DNA from: Pseudomonas arcuscaelestis
Lineage (GTDB): Bacteria; Pseudomonadota; Gammaproteobacteria; Pseudomonadales; Pseudomonadaceae
Length of the DNA stretch: 64,000 nt
Direction of reading: 5' to 3'
NCBI RefSeq assembly: GCF_016881005.1
Contig: NZ_JACOPV010000009.1
Coordinates: 1-64,000, forward strand
The notes under the pieces were generated by a model, which saw nothing but the letters and a program-made list of their open reading frames with translations, did not search any database and was not told the origin of the DNA. The position numbers and the translations under genes were made by a program. Shown here piece by piece: positions 42,704 through 50,949 of this stretch (positions are counted from its first letter, which is position 1; each line of letters opens with the position of its first letter).

Positions 42704-44518
42704 GTGACCAACCTTTCTCTCGCGTCCGACACCACCCACGTTGATCCTTCGCTCGGCGGTACCCGCGTGCCGCTCGATCAAATCCGTCGAAACCCGAAAA
42801 TCGACCCACGTAAAGGTCGTAATAAGGCCCGCTACGCCCAAATGATGCAGAGCATTCGTTCGGAGGGCGTTATCCAACCGATCCTGTTGCGCCCTACCGG
42901 CGATAAGGATGTCCCGTACGAAGTGGTCTTTGGGAACACTCGATTTGACATCTCGGTCGAGCTGAAGCTTCAGGATATCCCCGCAGTCGTCCGTGAGATG
43001 ACTGACGTGGAGGCCCGTCGCGCCGCGACAGTCGAAAACCTTCAGCGTGCTGATCTCACCCCCTTAGAGGAGGCATACGCCGCAGTATCCACGCTGGCGG
43101 ACGAGAACAACAATCACGATGAAGCATGCCTGGTTCTCGGCTGGCCGCGTCATAAGCTCGACGCCCGAGTGCTGCTGTCTAAGTGCTGTGATGACGTAGC
43201 GGAAGCCCTTGTGCAGGGGGACATCAAGCTGGGCCACGCCGAACTGCTGGCTCCGATGGTTCACGACGACCAGCGCACCATTTGCGCTCGCATCGTCGAG
43301 CGCAAAATGACTGTAGCGGCAACCCGTGAACGGCTGATTCAACTGTCCGGGGTTATTGCCAATGCTCCTTTTGACACCACCGACTGCCAAGACTGTGAGC
43401 ACAACAGCTCCAAGTTTGGCGACTTGTTTGGCGCTTCTGTAGGTGAAGCTAAGTGCCAGAACCGCACCTGCTGGGAACAAAAGACGACGAATCTCATTGA
43501 GGTCAAACTGATTGAAGCTAAGCAGGACTTTGGTGTTGTTCATACCGACCTGACGTTGCCAGAGGGTGGGTATGTTTTGCTCGAGGACAAAGGGCAGAAC
43601 GGTGTAGGTGTAAGTCAGTTCTCTGCCTGCACCTCCTGCGAGAGCTATGGTGCGGTAGTCAGCACTAAACCCGGTCAAGAAGGGCGCATTGTGGGTGGTC
43701 ATTGCTTCAACAAGACCTGCCACACCAAGCACAACAATGCCTATAAGGCGTTGATCCAATCCGCCACCGCCTCCCCTGCTCCTGCAAGTAACCAAGGACA
43801 GTCCACAGCTGGTGGACAAGCTCCAGCATCGAATGCAGCGCCAAATACTGCACCGGGCGCTAAGCAGAACCCAGCGGCAGCCGCGAAACCCCAAGAGGTC
43901 AAGAAGGCGATCAAGCGCGAGGCTTTCACCTTGTATTCGCAGATGGGCCTCAAGGCTATTCAGGCGAATATGTCTTACGCACTGGCGATCAGCATCGTCT
44001 CGATGTACATCGAGATGCGCAACGACTTGCCGAGTGAATTGCTGAACCGCATGCAGAAGGTTCTTGGCCTGCCCCTCTCCTTGTTTGGGCATGAACGCGC
44101 CGCAGCCGAAGCAGCGCTGGCTCTGAAGCCCGCCGAGGAGCTACAGGGCTACCTGAGCCAACTGGCGGCATGCACCGTCTTCCGCCGCGACGGTTCTGAC
44201 CAGTTCCAAAAATCGATTCCAGGTGCGCAATCCATCGCTTTCATCAAAGCAGCCGGAATGGATCCTGTAGATCACTTCCAGATGACCGAGAGCTATCTCA
44301 AGGCGCTGACTAAAGCCGGGGTTATTGCCGACTGCAAGGCCAGTGGTTTCGACCTGAAGTTTGACGAGGTCAAGGGTGAAAAAGAGTTCACCAAGCTCGC
44401 AGCTGGCAAGGCTGACGATCTGATCAAGGCCGTACTCGCCTTCACAGAGTTCAGCTGGAAGGGCTACCTGCCAGAGACGATGAAAATCTCTGCATATGAT
44501 GGTTCTGCCACAGCTTAA
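42704..44518 (+). CDS. PRTRC-system ParB-family protein
   Basis: The 604-residue protein has an N-terminal ParB/Srx-type domain: PLDQIRRNPKIDPRKGRNKA, SEGVIQPILLRP and VVFGNTRFDISVELKLQDIP (the GxxR box), then ATVENLQRADLTPLEEAYA and an HTH part (about 125-200). It is twice as long as partition ParB. The extension has four CxxC-type clusters (DCQDCEHNSS, KCQNRTC, CTSCESYG, CFNKTCHT) that could bind zinc, and an Ala/Pro-rich linker near 365-400. It is the first gene of the PRTRC cassette. The GTG at 42,704 fits class 1 spacing. Confidence 0.88.
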   Translation: MTNLSLASDTTHVDPSLGGTRVPLDQIRRNPKIDPRKGRNKARYAQMMQSIRSEGVIQPILLRPTGDKDVPYEVVFGNTRFDISVELKLQDIPAVVREMTDVEARRAATVENLQRADLTPLEEAYAAVSTLADENNNHDEACLVLGWPRHKLDARVLLSKCCDDVAEALVQGDIKLGHAELLAPMVHDDQRTICARIVERKMTVAATRERLIQLSGVIANAPFDTTDCQDCEHNSSKFGDLFGASVGEAKCQNRTCWEQKTTNLIEVKLIEAKQDFGVVHTDLTLPEGGYVLLEDKGQNGVGVSQFSACTSCESYGAVVSTKPGQEGRIVGGHCFNKTCHTKHNNAYKALIQSATASPAPASNQGQSTAGGQAPASNAAPNTAPGAKQNPAAAAKPQEVKKAIKREAFTLYSQMGLKAIQANMSYALAISIVSMYIEMRNDLPSELLNRMQKVLGLPLSLFGHERAAAEAALALKPAEELQGYLSQLAACTVFRRDGSDQFQKSIPGAQSIAFIKAAGMDPVDHFQMTESYLKALTKAGVIADCKASGFDLKFDEVKGEKEFTKLAAGKADDLIKAVLAFTEFSWKGYLPETMKISAYDGSATA

Positions 44519-44559
44519 TCGCCCCCAAACTGGCTCCAACTTAACGAGGAACTCCAACC

Positions 44560-45033
44560 ATGAAAACCTTTCTCCAGTCTGTAGGCGCGGTACTGACCAA
44601 TGGCCTTAAAGCGAACATCCAGCTGCAAGGCATGGGCGATGGCAACATCAAGCTGATGTACACCCCCGATATTGGGCCAACCCCTGAAAATGCGAGCGAA
44701 GCAGTAGTCCAGCTCCGTGCAGCTATCTCGAAACCGATGGTGGTTACCGGTACCCCCATGGAGATCGAGGAGGCGTTCGCTAATTTGATCGGGGACAAAT
44801 CAGCGGTCGTGGCCCGTGGACTGAGCGCGCTGGATGAAATCGAGCGCCTTGCAGCCAGTGCCGTCGCCGAAGCCAAAGCGAAACCTTCGGCTAAGCCAGC
44901 CGCAGCCGCTGCGCCTGTTCCGGTCGGTGATGACGATGACGATGACGATCACGATGCAGGCGATAACGAGGTCGGTACACCAGCTCCTGCTGCTGGACCT
45001 GCAGTTTCCGGTGCCAGTGCAGCGAGTTTCTAA
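44560..45033 (+). CDS. PRTRC-system protein E
   Basis: The 157-residue product begins MKTFLQSVGAVLTNGLKANI and has the family word TPDIGPTPENASEAVVQLRA. A helical middle is followed by an Ala/Pro tail with a run of Asp (about residues 125-133). GAGGA precedes the ATG. PRTRC protein E always accompanies the ParB and ThiF genes; its role is unknown. It lies 41 bases after the ParB gene. Confidence 0.85.
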   Translation: MKTFLQSVGAVLTNGLKANIQLQGMGDGNIKLMYTPDIGPTPENASEAVVQLRAAISKPMVVTGTPMEIEEAFANLIGDKSAVVARGLSALDEIERLAASAVAEAKAKPSAKPAAAAAPVPVGDDDDDDDHDAGDNEVGTPAPAAGPAVSGASAASF

Positions 45034-45042
45034 GGAGGACTT

Positions 45043-45255
45043 ATGGCCGCTTCTATTCTGACCCTCAACCGTGTGTTTCGCTTCTCTGGTCGTGATCTGC
45101 CAGACCCCGATCCGAGCATGGAACCGAAAGATGTGCTCAAGCACTACGCTCGCCAATTCCCGCGTTTGAACGGCGGCAAGGTGATCGATCCTGTCAACGA
45201 AGGAGATTCGCAAGTCTATGAGTTCCGACAAGGCAATTTCGGCGACCGTGGTTAA
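45043..45255 (+). CDS. PRTRC-system protein C, ubiquitin-like
   Basis: The 70-residue product (…LNRVFRFSGRDLPDPDPSMEP…) matches PRTRC protein C, which sequence-family work groups with prokaryotic ubiquitin-like folds. It ends in GDRG, with a C-terminal glycine as expected for a protein activated by an E1 enzyme. AGGAGG precedes the ATG. An E1-like ThiF protein and an E2-like protein B are encoded just downstream, so C is the likely conjugated modifier. Confidence 0.85.
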   Translation: MAASILTLNRVFRFSGRDLPDPDPSMEPKDVLKHYARQFPRLNGGKVIDPVNEGDSQVYEFRQGNFGDRG

Positions 45256-45421
45256 CCCGGTAGATCAACTCAGGGCATGGGCGGGCGGTGCAGCCGCCGC
45301 CCCACCCCAAGCGCAAATCAACGATAGCTGCCTTGAGCGCAGCCAGCAGGTAAGACTGTGGAATCTCATGCACAAATCAAGCAGACCTGGAGTCCTCTCC
45401 AGTTCCCAAGTGCCCCGCTGA
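45218..45421 (+). CDS. Possible small protein between PRTRC C and F
   Basis: This 67-residue frame fills the 100-base gap between the protein C stop and the next gene and overlaps both. AGGAG lies 12 bases before the ATG. The peptide (QLRAWAGGAAAAPPQAQIND and so on) is not recognised. It may be real or a chance frame. Confidence 0.3.
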   Translation: MSSDKAISATVVNPVDQLRAWAGGAAAAPPQAQINDSCLERSQQVRLWNLMHKSSRPGVLSSSQVPR

Positions 45422-46833
45422 GTGCGCTGACGATCCCTAAGGTTAGTGCAGCAGTACAGCTCGGCATTTCTGAAGTATTCATGCGTGAGTACGGCTATCT
45501 GGTCGATCATCAGGGGCACAGCGCTTTTTGCTTGGAAGCGCTACAGGGCGGTTTTCTCGGTGAATCCGACCTGAGCCCGCTTGAGCACTACCCGAATGGG
45601 TATGGTCTTCATCAGGTCACCAACAAGGTGGTCAAGGGCATCGCGTCGAAGGTGGAGTTCACTTGTGAGGGGGCGCTTCCTGATGCTCCTCGCATCGTTT
45701 ACGAACTGGCCCGTGAGTTCACAGACATCACCCACGCATCAAGTATTGCGTTGGCTGTTGCTGAAGCAGGATTGCTGCACGATTCTGACCTTGCACCGAT
45801 CATCAGTCGCGGCTCCGACTGCGGCTATGATTTGCTGAATGCTGCGAAAGTTGCACTTGATGTGCTGTTACCTGATGCACAGCGCGAATGTCGCAACGTG
45901 CATGACGGTGAGGTTCACTCCGAGCGCCGATTCTACACCCAGCTCAACGGCAACAATCTCAGCGTTTATGCCGACGAGCGCAACTGCTTCTATCTGGACT
46001 GGCCGGAACTCGCTCAAGACTCCTTGGAGATGCACATACTGCTGTCCAAAACCCTTGATGCCATGAGCACCTACATCATGCCATTTCATACCCCATCCTC
46101 TGCTTTCAGTTGCTGGGCTCAGTACAGCTATGGTGTGTCGGAGAGCTATGAAGCGGTCAAGGAAGATATTACCGGCAAATCACAAAGCGAAATTGCTGAG
46201 TACATCTGCGGTCTGGATGACTTAGAACAGCTTGGCTGGCTAGGAATGGACTTGGAGGATGATGGTGATGGTGAACAAGACCCTGACGTGGTTGACCGTG
46301 TGGTTTCCCTGCTTTGGCAGATGGATGACGTGGAACGGAATTTCAACTATCAGCTGATCCATGGTGAAGATGTAACCGAGCAGATGCGCTCAACTGAGCT
46401 ATCTGAATTGCTGTCCCAGGCTCGTGAAATCAGCACTAGCCAGCACAAGTACAGAGCTCTGGCTGAGGTGCTGCGCGAAGCATTGGCAGCGTGTATCGGC
46501 CGCATGGACAGTAATGTTTCCATTGAAAGTTTGATCGCAAGCGTCTCCCCCGAAAGTGCTGAGGACTGTGGCAGCTTCGAGAACAGCCCCAACCGTTTTT
46601 TCGACTGCGTATGGGTTCTGGCCGGTGAGCGTCATGAGGAACTTCACAAAGAATCAGTTGAGAGCTTCAATGTCGACGTTGAGGATTGTGGTGGTGATGT
46701 AGCGTTGCAGTTGCCATTGGCGTCGGGGGTGCTGGTGGCACAGGTCACTATCCCGATAATGGAGAGAACTAATGAATGCCTAGCACTGCTACGGCGGATT
46801 CAACTCTCTCTGGAGGCACCTACGAATGCTTAA
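45358..46833 (+). CDS. Large PRTRC-cassette protein in the protein F position
   Basis: The 491-residue product starts with GTG at 45,358 and lies between PRTRC C and B, where protein F is found in other cassettes. PSAPLSALTIPKVSAAVQLG near the start fits the family loosely. It has an acidic middle stretch (MDLEDDGDGEQDPDVVD, about 295-315) and no membrane segment. The assignment to F is by position and partial resemblance. It overlaps the protein B start by eight bases. Confidence 0.6.
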   Translation: MESHAQIKQTWSPLQFPSAPLSALTIPKVSAAVQLGISEVFMREYGYLVDHQGHSAFCLEALQGGFLGESDLSPLEHYPNGYGLHQVTNKVVKGIASKVEFTCEGALPDAPRIVYELAREFTDITHASSIALAVAEAGLLHDSDLAPIISRGSDCGYDLLNAAKVALDVLLPDAQRECRNVHDGEVHSERRFYTQLNGNNLSVYADERNCFYLDWPELAQDSLEMHILLSKTLDAMSTYIMPFHTPSSAFSCWAQYSYGVSESYEAVKEDITGKSQSEIAEYICGLDDLEQLGWLGMDLEDDGDGEQDPDVVDRVVSLLWQMDDVERNFNYQLIHGEDVTEQMRSTELSELLSQAREISTSQHKYRALAEVLREALAACIGRMDSNVSIESLIASVSPESAEDCGSFENSPNRFFDCVWVLAGERHEELHKESVESFNVDVEDCGGDVALQLPLASGVLVAQVTIPIMERTNECLALLRRIQLSLEAPTNA

Positions 46834-47524
46834 TTCTCAAGTCAAAGCTCGCGCCCTGCTCGCGTTTCATCATCTGAAAACAGGCCGTCTCGACTTCACT
46901 AGCCACGAGGTCATCCCGGCCGCGGTGGATGGCGGCTTCACCCTAGGTGCTGGTCGTGCCTTCTCTGAGGAGGACAAGGAGACCTTGGTTGATCTGCTCT
47001 TGAACATCGAATCCGAGGTCGAGTTCATCGACACGCGAATTCTGGTCAAGTCCCGTACTGCCCTAGTCTGGTACAACGCACCACAGGTAATCGACGTCCA
47101 ATTCAAGGGCGCGACTCACACCGCCCCGATTCCAGGTCTGATCTACATTGCAACCCCCGGCAAGCTGCGCTGCTATGCATTCAAGGGAAAATCACGTCCG
47201 ACGCCGGACACGAAACTCTACTTTGCGCCGCTGGGGAATATGTATGCGGGCGGTTCATTCTGCACCGGGAACGTCGATGTACCGAAGGACAACAACATCG
47301 CTAGCATCCCCGGTTGGGAGCGTTTCGTGCTGAACTGCACCAACACTCACATGGGCACAAAGTCGCTCAAGACACCGACCGAGTACAAAGATGTGATCGC
47401 CTTTTACAAGAAGCTGAGCGACACGAATGCCAAGTCGTTTCCGGCTTCCGAATTGATGCCCGTCACCCACAAGGCGAATCAACTCACTCTCCGCGATGCT
47501 GTGGCCTTGGGCGGTGAAGAATGA
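46826..47524 (+). CDS. PRTRC-system protein B, E2-like
   Basis: The 232-residue protein matches PRTRC protein B, which families of prokaryotic ubiquitin-system proteins class as an E2-like fold. The likely catalytic cysteine is Cys146 in the conserved word GGSFCTGNVDVPKD, after LYFAPLGNMY. In such systems the E2-like protein accepts the modifier from the E1. It overlaps both neighbours by a few bases, so translation is coupled with the F-position protein and ThiF. The catalytic role is inferred from family and context. Confidence 0.85.
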   Translation: MLNSQVKARALLAFHHLKTGRLDFTSHEVIPAAVDGGFTLGAGRAFSEEDKETLVDLLLNIESEVEFIDTRILVKSRTALVWYNAPQVIDVQFKGATHTAPIPGLIYIATPGKLRCYAFKGKSRPTPDTKLYFAPLGNMYAGGSFCTGNVDVPKDNNIASIPGWERFVLNCTNTHMGTKSLKTPTEYKDVIAFYKKLSDTNAKSFPASELMPVTHKANQLTLRDAVALGGEE

Positions 47525-48279
47525 GCGCTTCAATTCAGGCTCTGAAGGTTACGCCACGCTACAAGACGCCGGAGAACTGGTCGAGTCGTCCGATCCGTAT
47601 CGTGGTATTGGGTGCAGGTGGGAACGGGAGTGAGGTCGTGGACTGCTTGTCTTCCATGCACTGCGGTATTCGCAGTCTCGGTCACCCTTACGGCCTTCAC
47701 GTAACCGTCATTGACGATGCCGTAGTGCGCGAATCGAACCTCGTTCGACAACGTTTCTGGCCGTGTGATTTGGGCCAATATAAGGCGGTTGTGCTTGCGA
47801 ACCGTTACAACCTGAACCTCGGACTGGATTGGGTCGGCCTACCCCACCGCTTCCCATGTGAGCAAACACGGTTTTCCATGTCCAGTGCGGACCTAATCAT
47901 CTCTTGCGTGGATGTGAACTCTGCCCGCATGGCAATTTGCGAATACAACGGCTTGAAGTACAACGCCATGTGGCTCGACATGGGGAACAGTCACCGTCAT
48001 GGTCAGGTTGTGTTTGGGTCGCTGCGCGAGAATGAACGCAAGGTCTATCCAAATGTGCTAGACATTTATCCTGAAATTGCCGACATAGCTGATAGCAACA
48101 CGAAGTCGTGTTCAGCCGCCGAGTCCATCGCCTCACAGGATTGTTTGATCAACCGCACTGTGGCGACCGCAGCGATGAACATCGTTTGGGAACTGCTCCG
48201 TACTGGCTCGACTGATCGCAACTGGATCACTGTCAGCTTGGAAACTGGCGAGCAGCAAACCCACTCATTCCCTTCCTAG
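47521..48279 (+). CDS. PRTRC-system ThiF-family E1-like protein
   Basis: The 252-residue protein has the ThiF/E1 adenylation fold: IRIVVLGAGGNGSEVVDCL (nucleotide loop at 31-36), the VTVIDDAVVRESNLVRQRF block and LIISCVDVNSAR. Cys208 in QDCLINRTVA is in the place of an E1 catalytic cysteine. It should adenylate the C-terminal Gly of protein C and may pass it to protein B. No JAB-type deconjugase (PRTRC A) or ParM-like protein D is found nearby. The ATG overlaps the protein B stop. Confidence 0.9.
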   Translation: MSASIQALKVTPRYKTPENWSSRPIRIVVLGAGGNGSEVVDCLSSMHCGIRSLGHPYGLHVTVIDDAVVRESNLVRQRFWPCDLGQYKAVVLANRYNLNLGLDWVGLPHRFPCEQTRFSMSSADLIISCVDVNSARMAICEYNGLKYNAMWLDMGNSHRHGQVVFGSLRENERKVYPNVLDIYPEIADIADSNTKSCSAAESIASQDCLINRTVATAAMNIVWELLRTGSTDRNWITVSLETGEQQTHSFPS

Positions 48280-48281
48280 GT

Positions 48282-48689
48282 TCAGAAAAGCGAGAGCTGA
48301 TTCGCCTCGTAGACAAGCCGCTCTACACATTGGGGCGGCTGGGTGGATAGCTGAGAAGCCCGTACCCGGGCCAGCATCCCTTGCCGAAGATCGGCGACGA
48401 ATGCCGCCGCACATCCAGGGCAAATGTTGAAGTCCTGCAATACCGCCAGATCATCATCGTCAACTTCCCCAAGGACCTCGCTATCCGCAACCGGCATGCG
48501 GCATAGGATCAGCCGAGCCCTGAGGGCTGGTAATGGACTAGCCATGGCGAGATGCACCTGCTGGTGCTTCACAAGCATCACCAAGGTATCGCCTTGTAGC
48601 ACTGCATCTTGCGCCGTAATTATCGGGTTCACGGAACGATCACTTGAGGAGGACCTATACGAGTATAACGGCGGGTGCGCATTCGTCAC
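48282..48689 (-). CDS. Hypothetical protein closing the PRTRC region
   Basis: The GTG at 48,689 opens a 135-residue product with one CPGC pair (FNICPGCAAAFVADL) that may bind metal. It is convergent with the ThiF gene, two bases apart, and divergent from the exonuclease I-like gene. It is not a JAB peptidase. No family is recognised. Confidence 0.55.
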   Translation of the reverse strand: MTNAHPPLYSYRSSSSDRSVNPIITAQDAVLQGDTLVMLVKHQQVHLAMASPLPALRARLILCRMPVADSEVLGEVDDDDLAVLQDFNICPGCAAAFVADLRQGMLARVRASQLSTQPPQCVERLVYEANQLSLF

Positions 48690-48783
48690 TTCAAAGTGTC
48701 CTCCCCTTTTCCGCCTGACTTGAAAGTAAAACCCCCGGAATGGGGCAGTCCCTACGCACTATTATGGGAATAGAGGAGCCATT

Positions 48784-50181
48784 ATGTCGGTAGCTATCCA
48801 TTTCTACGATGCAATTACAGCCGGGAAGGCCCCAGCGGAAGGCCAAATCGTGCGCTATGACTCGCTAATGTGCGATGGCAGCAATGCTTCCCAGGCCTTG
48901 GAAATGAATGTCAGCCTCCGAAGTGATGTTCACGTTGATTTGGAGTCTGCCGCTGAATCTGAACTCGCTGCCATGAACCTGCTTGATGGTGAGAGCGAGC
49001 TGTTTTGGGCCAAGCTTGCGCATGCACATTTGACCAAACCTGACTGCCTGCACGTTGGGTTCGGTAACACGAACCGAATCGATTCATTCATCCGCTTCGC
49101 CTTGTACCGTAACCTGCTGCCATACCCCTGCGTTGGCCTTCCGGCAAACAGCCACTTCCTGGATGTTGATACGATCCTTCGAGCCGTACACATACTCAGG
49201 CCTGAAGAGTATCCATGGACGCAGAGTCCCAACCCAGCCAAGGCGACGGCACTTCATCATTTCCTGATGTGGGAAGTGAAAGCGGTTGGTGGCAACAGAG
49301 CCGTTCGGGTACGTGAGTTGCTTGCAGAGACTTTTGCCACCTGCCCAAAACTCGTGGGTCATGCACTCAAGCTGACTTCACTCGAGCGCATCAAAGCTGC
49401 TCTTGGGCTTGATCGAGGCGAAGTGAGCGATCTTGAAAGTACAACTCCCAGCATTCTGGTACACCCGTCTATTCACAGTCAGCGGGGCTTTGTCCTTGGG
49501 TTGCCGGTGGGCGTTGACATCACGTACCCCGACATTCTGTACGTTGCGGACCTTGAGGCCGACCTCTCGCAACTCTGTGATCCGAGCATCAGTTCATACC
49601 AGGACTTGGTACGCACCAGCCCAAACCAGTCATCGAGGCCGTTAGTCCGTGTTTCCTTGGGCCGGTTTCCATTCTGCGCACCCTTATCTGCCATACGGCC
49701 AGCTGATGCAGCTCGCCTTCACATCGATATTGGGCATGTCAAACGCAGCACTGCCCAGCTACGTGCTGCTCACCATCTTCCAGCGCGCCTGAAGGATGTT
49801 CCTGTTCTAGCACTCGCATCCCAACCATCGGATGTCTATCACCTGATGTGGGCTGGCGACTTTTCACAAAATGACCAGGCGCTGATGGTTGAGCTTCATC
49901 GAAATCCAAAGAGCGATTGGCTCAGGATTGCCGCCAAGGCTTCAGACGGTCGATTCCGTGATTTGGTTGTAAGGATGTTGAGCAGGGACGCACCGGAGCT
50001 GCTCACTGAAAACCAGCTGGCTGAGAGCCAGCAGTACGCACGGTCAAGGATTCCTGAGAATTTCGACATCCCACTTTGGGTGGCGGAGATCCTCAAACAG
50101 GCACAAGATGCAGGACAAGTTTGCTCTGCGGCAGCTGGGCTTGTTCAGCTGCACAAACGCTTCACCCGCGATATCGGATAA
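48784..50181 (+). CDS. Exonuclease I (SbcB)-like protein with lost catalytic residues
   Basis: The 465-residue protein is close in length to SbcB and aligns with it throughout. The exonuclease part shows HFYDAITAGKAPAEG for FHDYETFGTHPA, CLHVGFGNTNRIDSFIRFAL plus YRN for the second motif, and LDVDTILRAVHILRPEEYPW. The SH3-like and helical C-terminal parts follow (ILVHPSIHSQRGFVLGLP, ADLEADLSQLCD, IRPADAARLHIDI). The Glu of the first motif (E. coli Glu17) is Ile11, and the HDAxxD motif is replaced by GNRAVRVRE. Nuclease activity is therefore unlikely; SSB binding may remain. Confidence 0.75.
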   Translation: MSVAIHFYDAITAGKAPAEGQIVRYDSLMCDGSNASQALEMNVSLRSDVHVDLESAAESELAAMNLLDGESELFWAKLAHAHLTKPDCLHVGFGNTNRIDSFIRFALYRNLLPYPCVGLPANSHFLDVDTILRAVHILRPEEYPWTQSPNPAKATALHHFLMWEVKAVGGNRAVRVRELLAETFATCPKLVGHALKLTSLERIKAALGLDRGEVSDLESTTPSILVHPSIHSQRGFVLGLPVGVDITYPDILYVADLEADLSQLCDPSISSYQDLVRTSPNQSSRPLVRVSLGRFPFCAPLSAIRPADAARLHIDIGHVKRSTAQLRAAHHLPARLKDVPVLALASQPSDVYHLMWAGDFSQNDQALMVELHRNPKSDWLRIAAKASDGRFRDLVVRMLSRDAPELLTENQLAESQQYARSRIPENFDIPLWVAEILKQAQDAGQVCSAAAGLVQLHKRFTRDIG

Positions 50182-50184
50182 GTA

Positions 50185-50949
50185 ATGGAATCATCTACCG
50201 CAAACACTCCAATTTACGACCCCTATGCGATCCTGCCCTTCGCAGCCTATCGCTCGCCGGATTGCCCTGAGGGGGACCTGTGCTACTCGCTGATGCACTT
50301 CATCGAATCGGAAAAGTTTCGTGGAGTTGACGATTGCTACCGTCGCTTTCTCCTTCAGCAGGAGGCTCCTGAGGACTTCCTCCTCGAGACGGGGGCAATT
50401 GACCAGGACAATGTACGCGCTGATTGGGTAGAGCAACGCTTTGGATTGATTCGGGCAGGAATGTGGATGCAGCTGGTACAGAATCAAGATGCGCTGCGCA
50501 ATTCCTTGCTTCAACCCGGCTGCTCGACTGGGGTGCCTCTGATTGACAAGGTTGCTGCTGACATTTTCAGCCGGTTGGTTGCGGCAAACGAGAGTGACAA
50601 CGCGCTACGTCGAGTGGTACTCGCTGGTGACCTGGGCATCTCTAGCGCAAATGTATTTCGGACATTCGACCACTTGTTCCAAAGCCGTCTACCTGACGAG
50701 ATCTACATTTCGGACGAGGTTGGGCTTGCTGATTTGGTAAACCAATACGCTCTGACCAGGTACATACCCGTCCGGGTCTTCCCCTGTGGTGGTGATGCGG
50801 ATGCCTGCGCACATCAGATGCTTGAGAAAGGAACTCATGTGTTCACCATCAGCAGGGGAGAAGAGTCTGACTCTGGCCTGGCAAATCGCTTACTTGCTCT
50901 TGCAGCTGAGCAGAAGAAGGTTTCCCACCGATTTTCGTGGAATGAGTAA
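50185..50949 (+). CDS. SLOG/DUF2493-like Rossmann protein
   Basis: The 254-residue product has a C-terminal Rossmann-like half (about 145-250): RRVVLAGDLGISSANVFRTF, an EIYISDEVGLADLVNQYALT block and VFTISRGEESDSGLANRLLA. This is the order seen in SLOG-type nucleotide-binding proteins such as DUF2493. The glycine-rich loop is degenerate. The N-terminal half is helical. It lies three bases after the exonuclease I-like gene and overlaps the next gene by one base. Confidence 0.5.
   Translation: MESSTANTPIYDPYAILPFAAYRSPDCPEGDLCYSLMHFIESEKFRGVDDCYRRFLLQQEAPEDFLLETGAIDQDNVRADWVEQRFGLIRAGMWMQLVQNQDALRNSLLQPGCSTGVPLIDKVAADIFSRLVAANESDNALRRVVLAGDLGISSANVFRTFDHLFQSRLPDEIYISDEVGLADLVNQYALTRYIPVRVFPCGGDADACAHQMLEKGTHVFTISRGEESDSGLANRLLALAAEQKKVSHRFSWNE

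Noticed and set aside
48282..48689. Missing JAB peptidase (PRTRC protein A)
   Set aside because: The product has no HxH...SxxD metal motif of JAB domains, only one CxxC pair.
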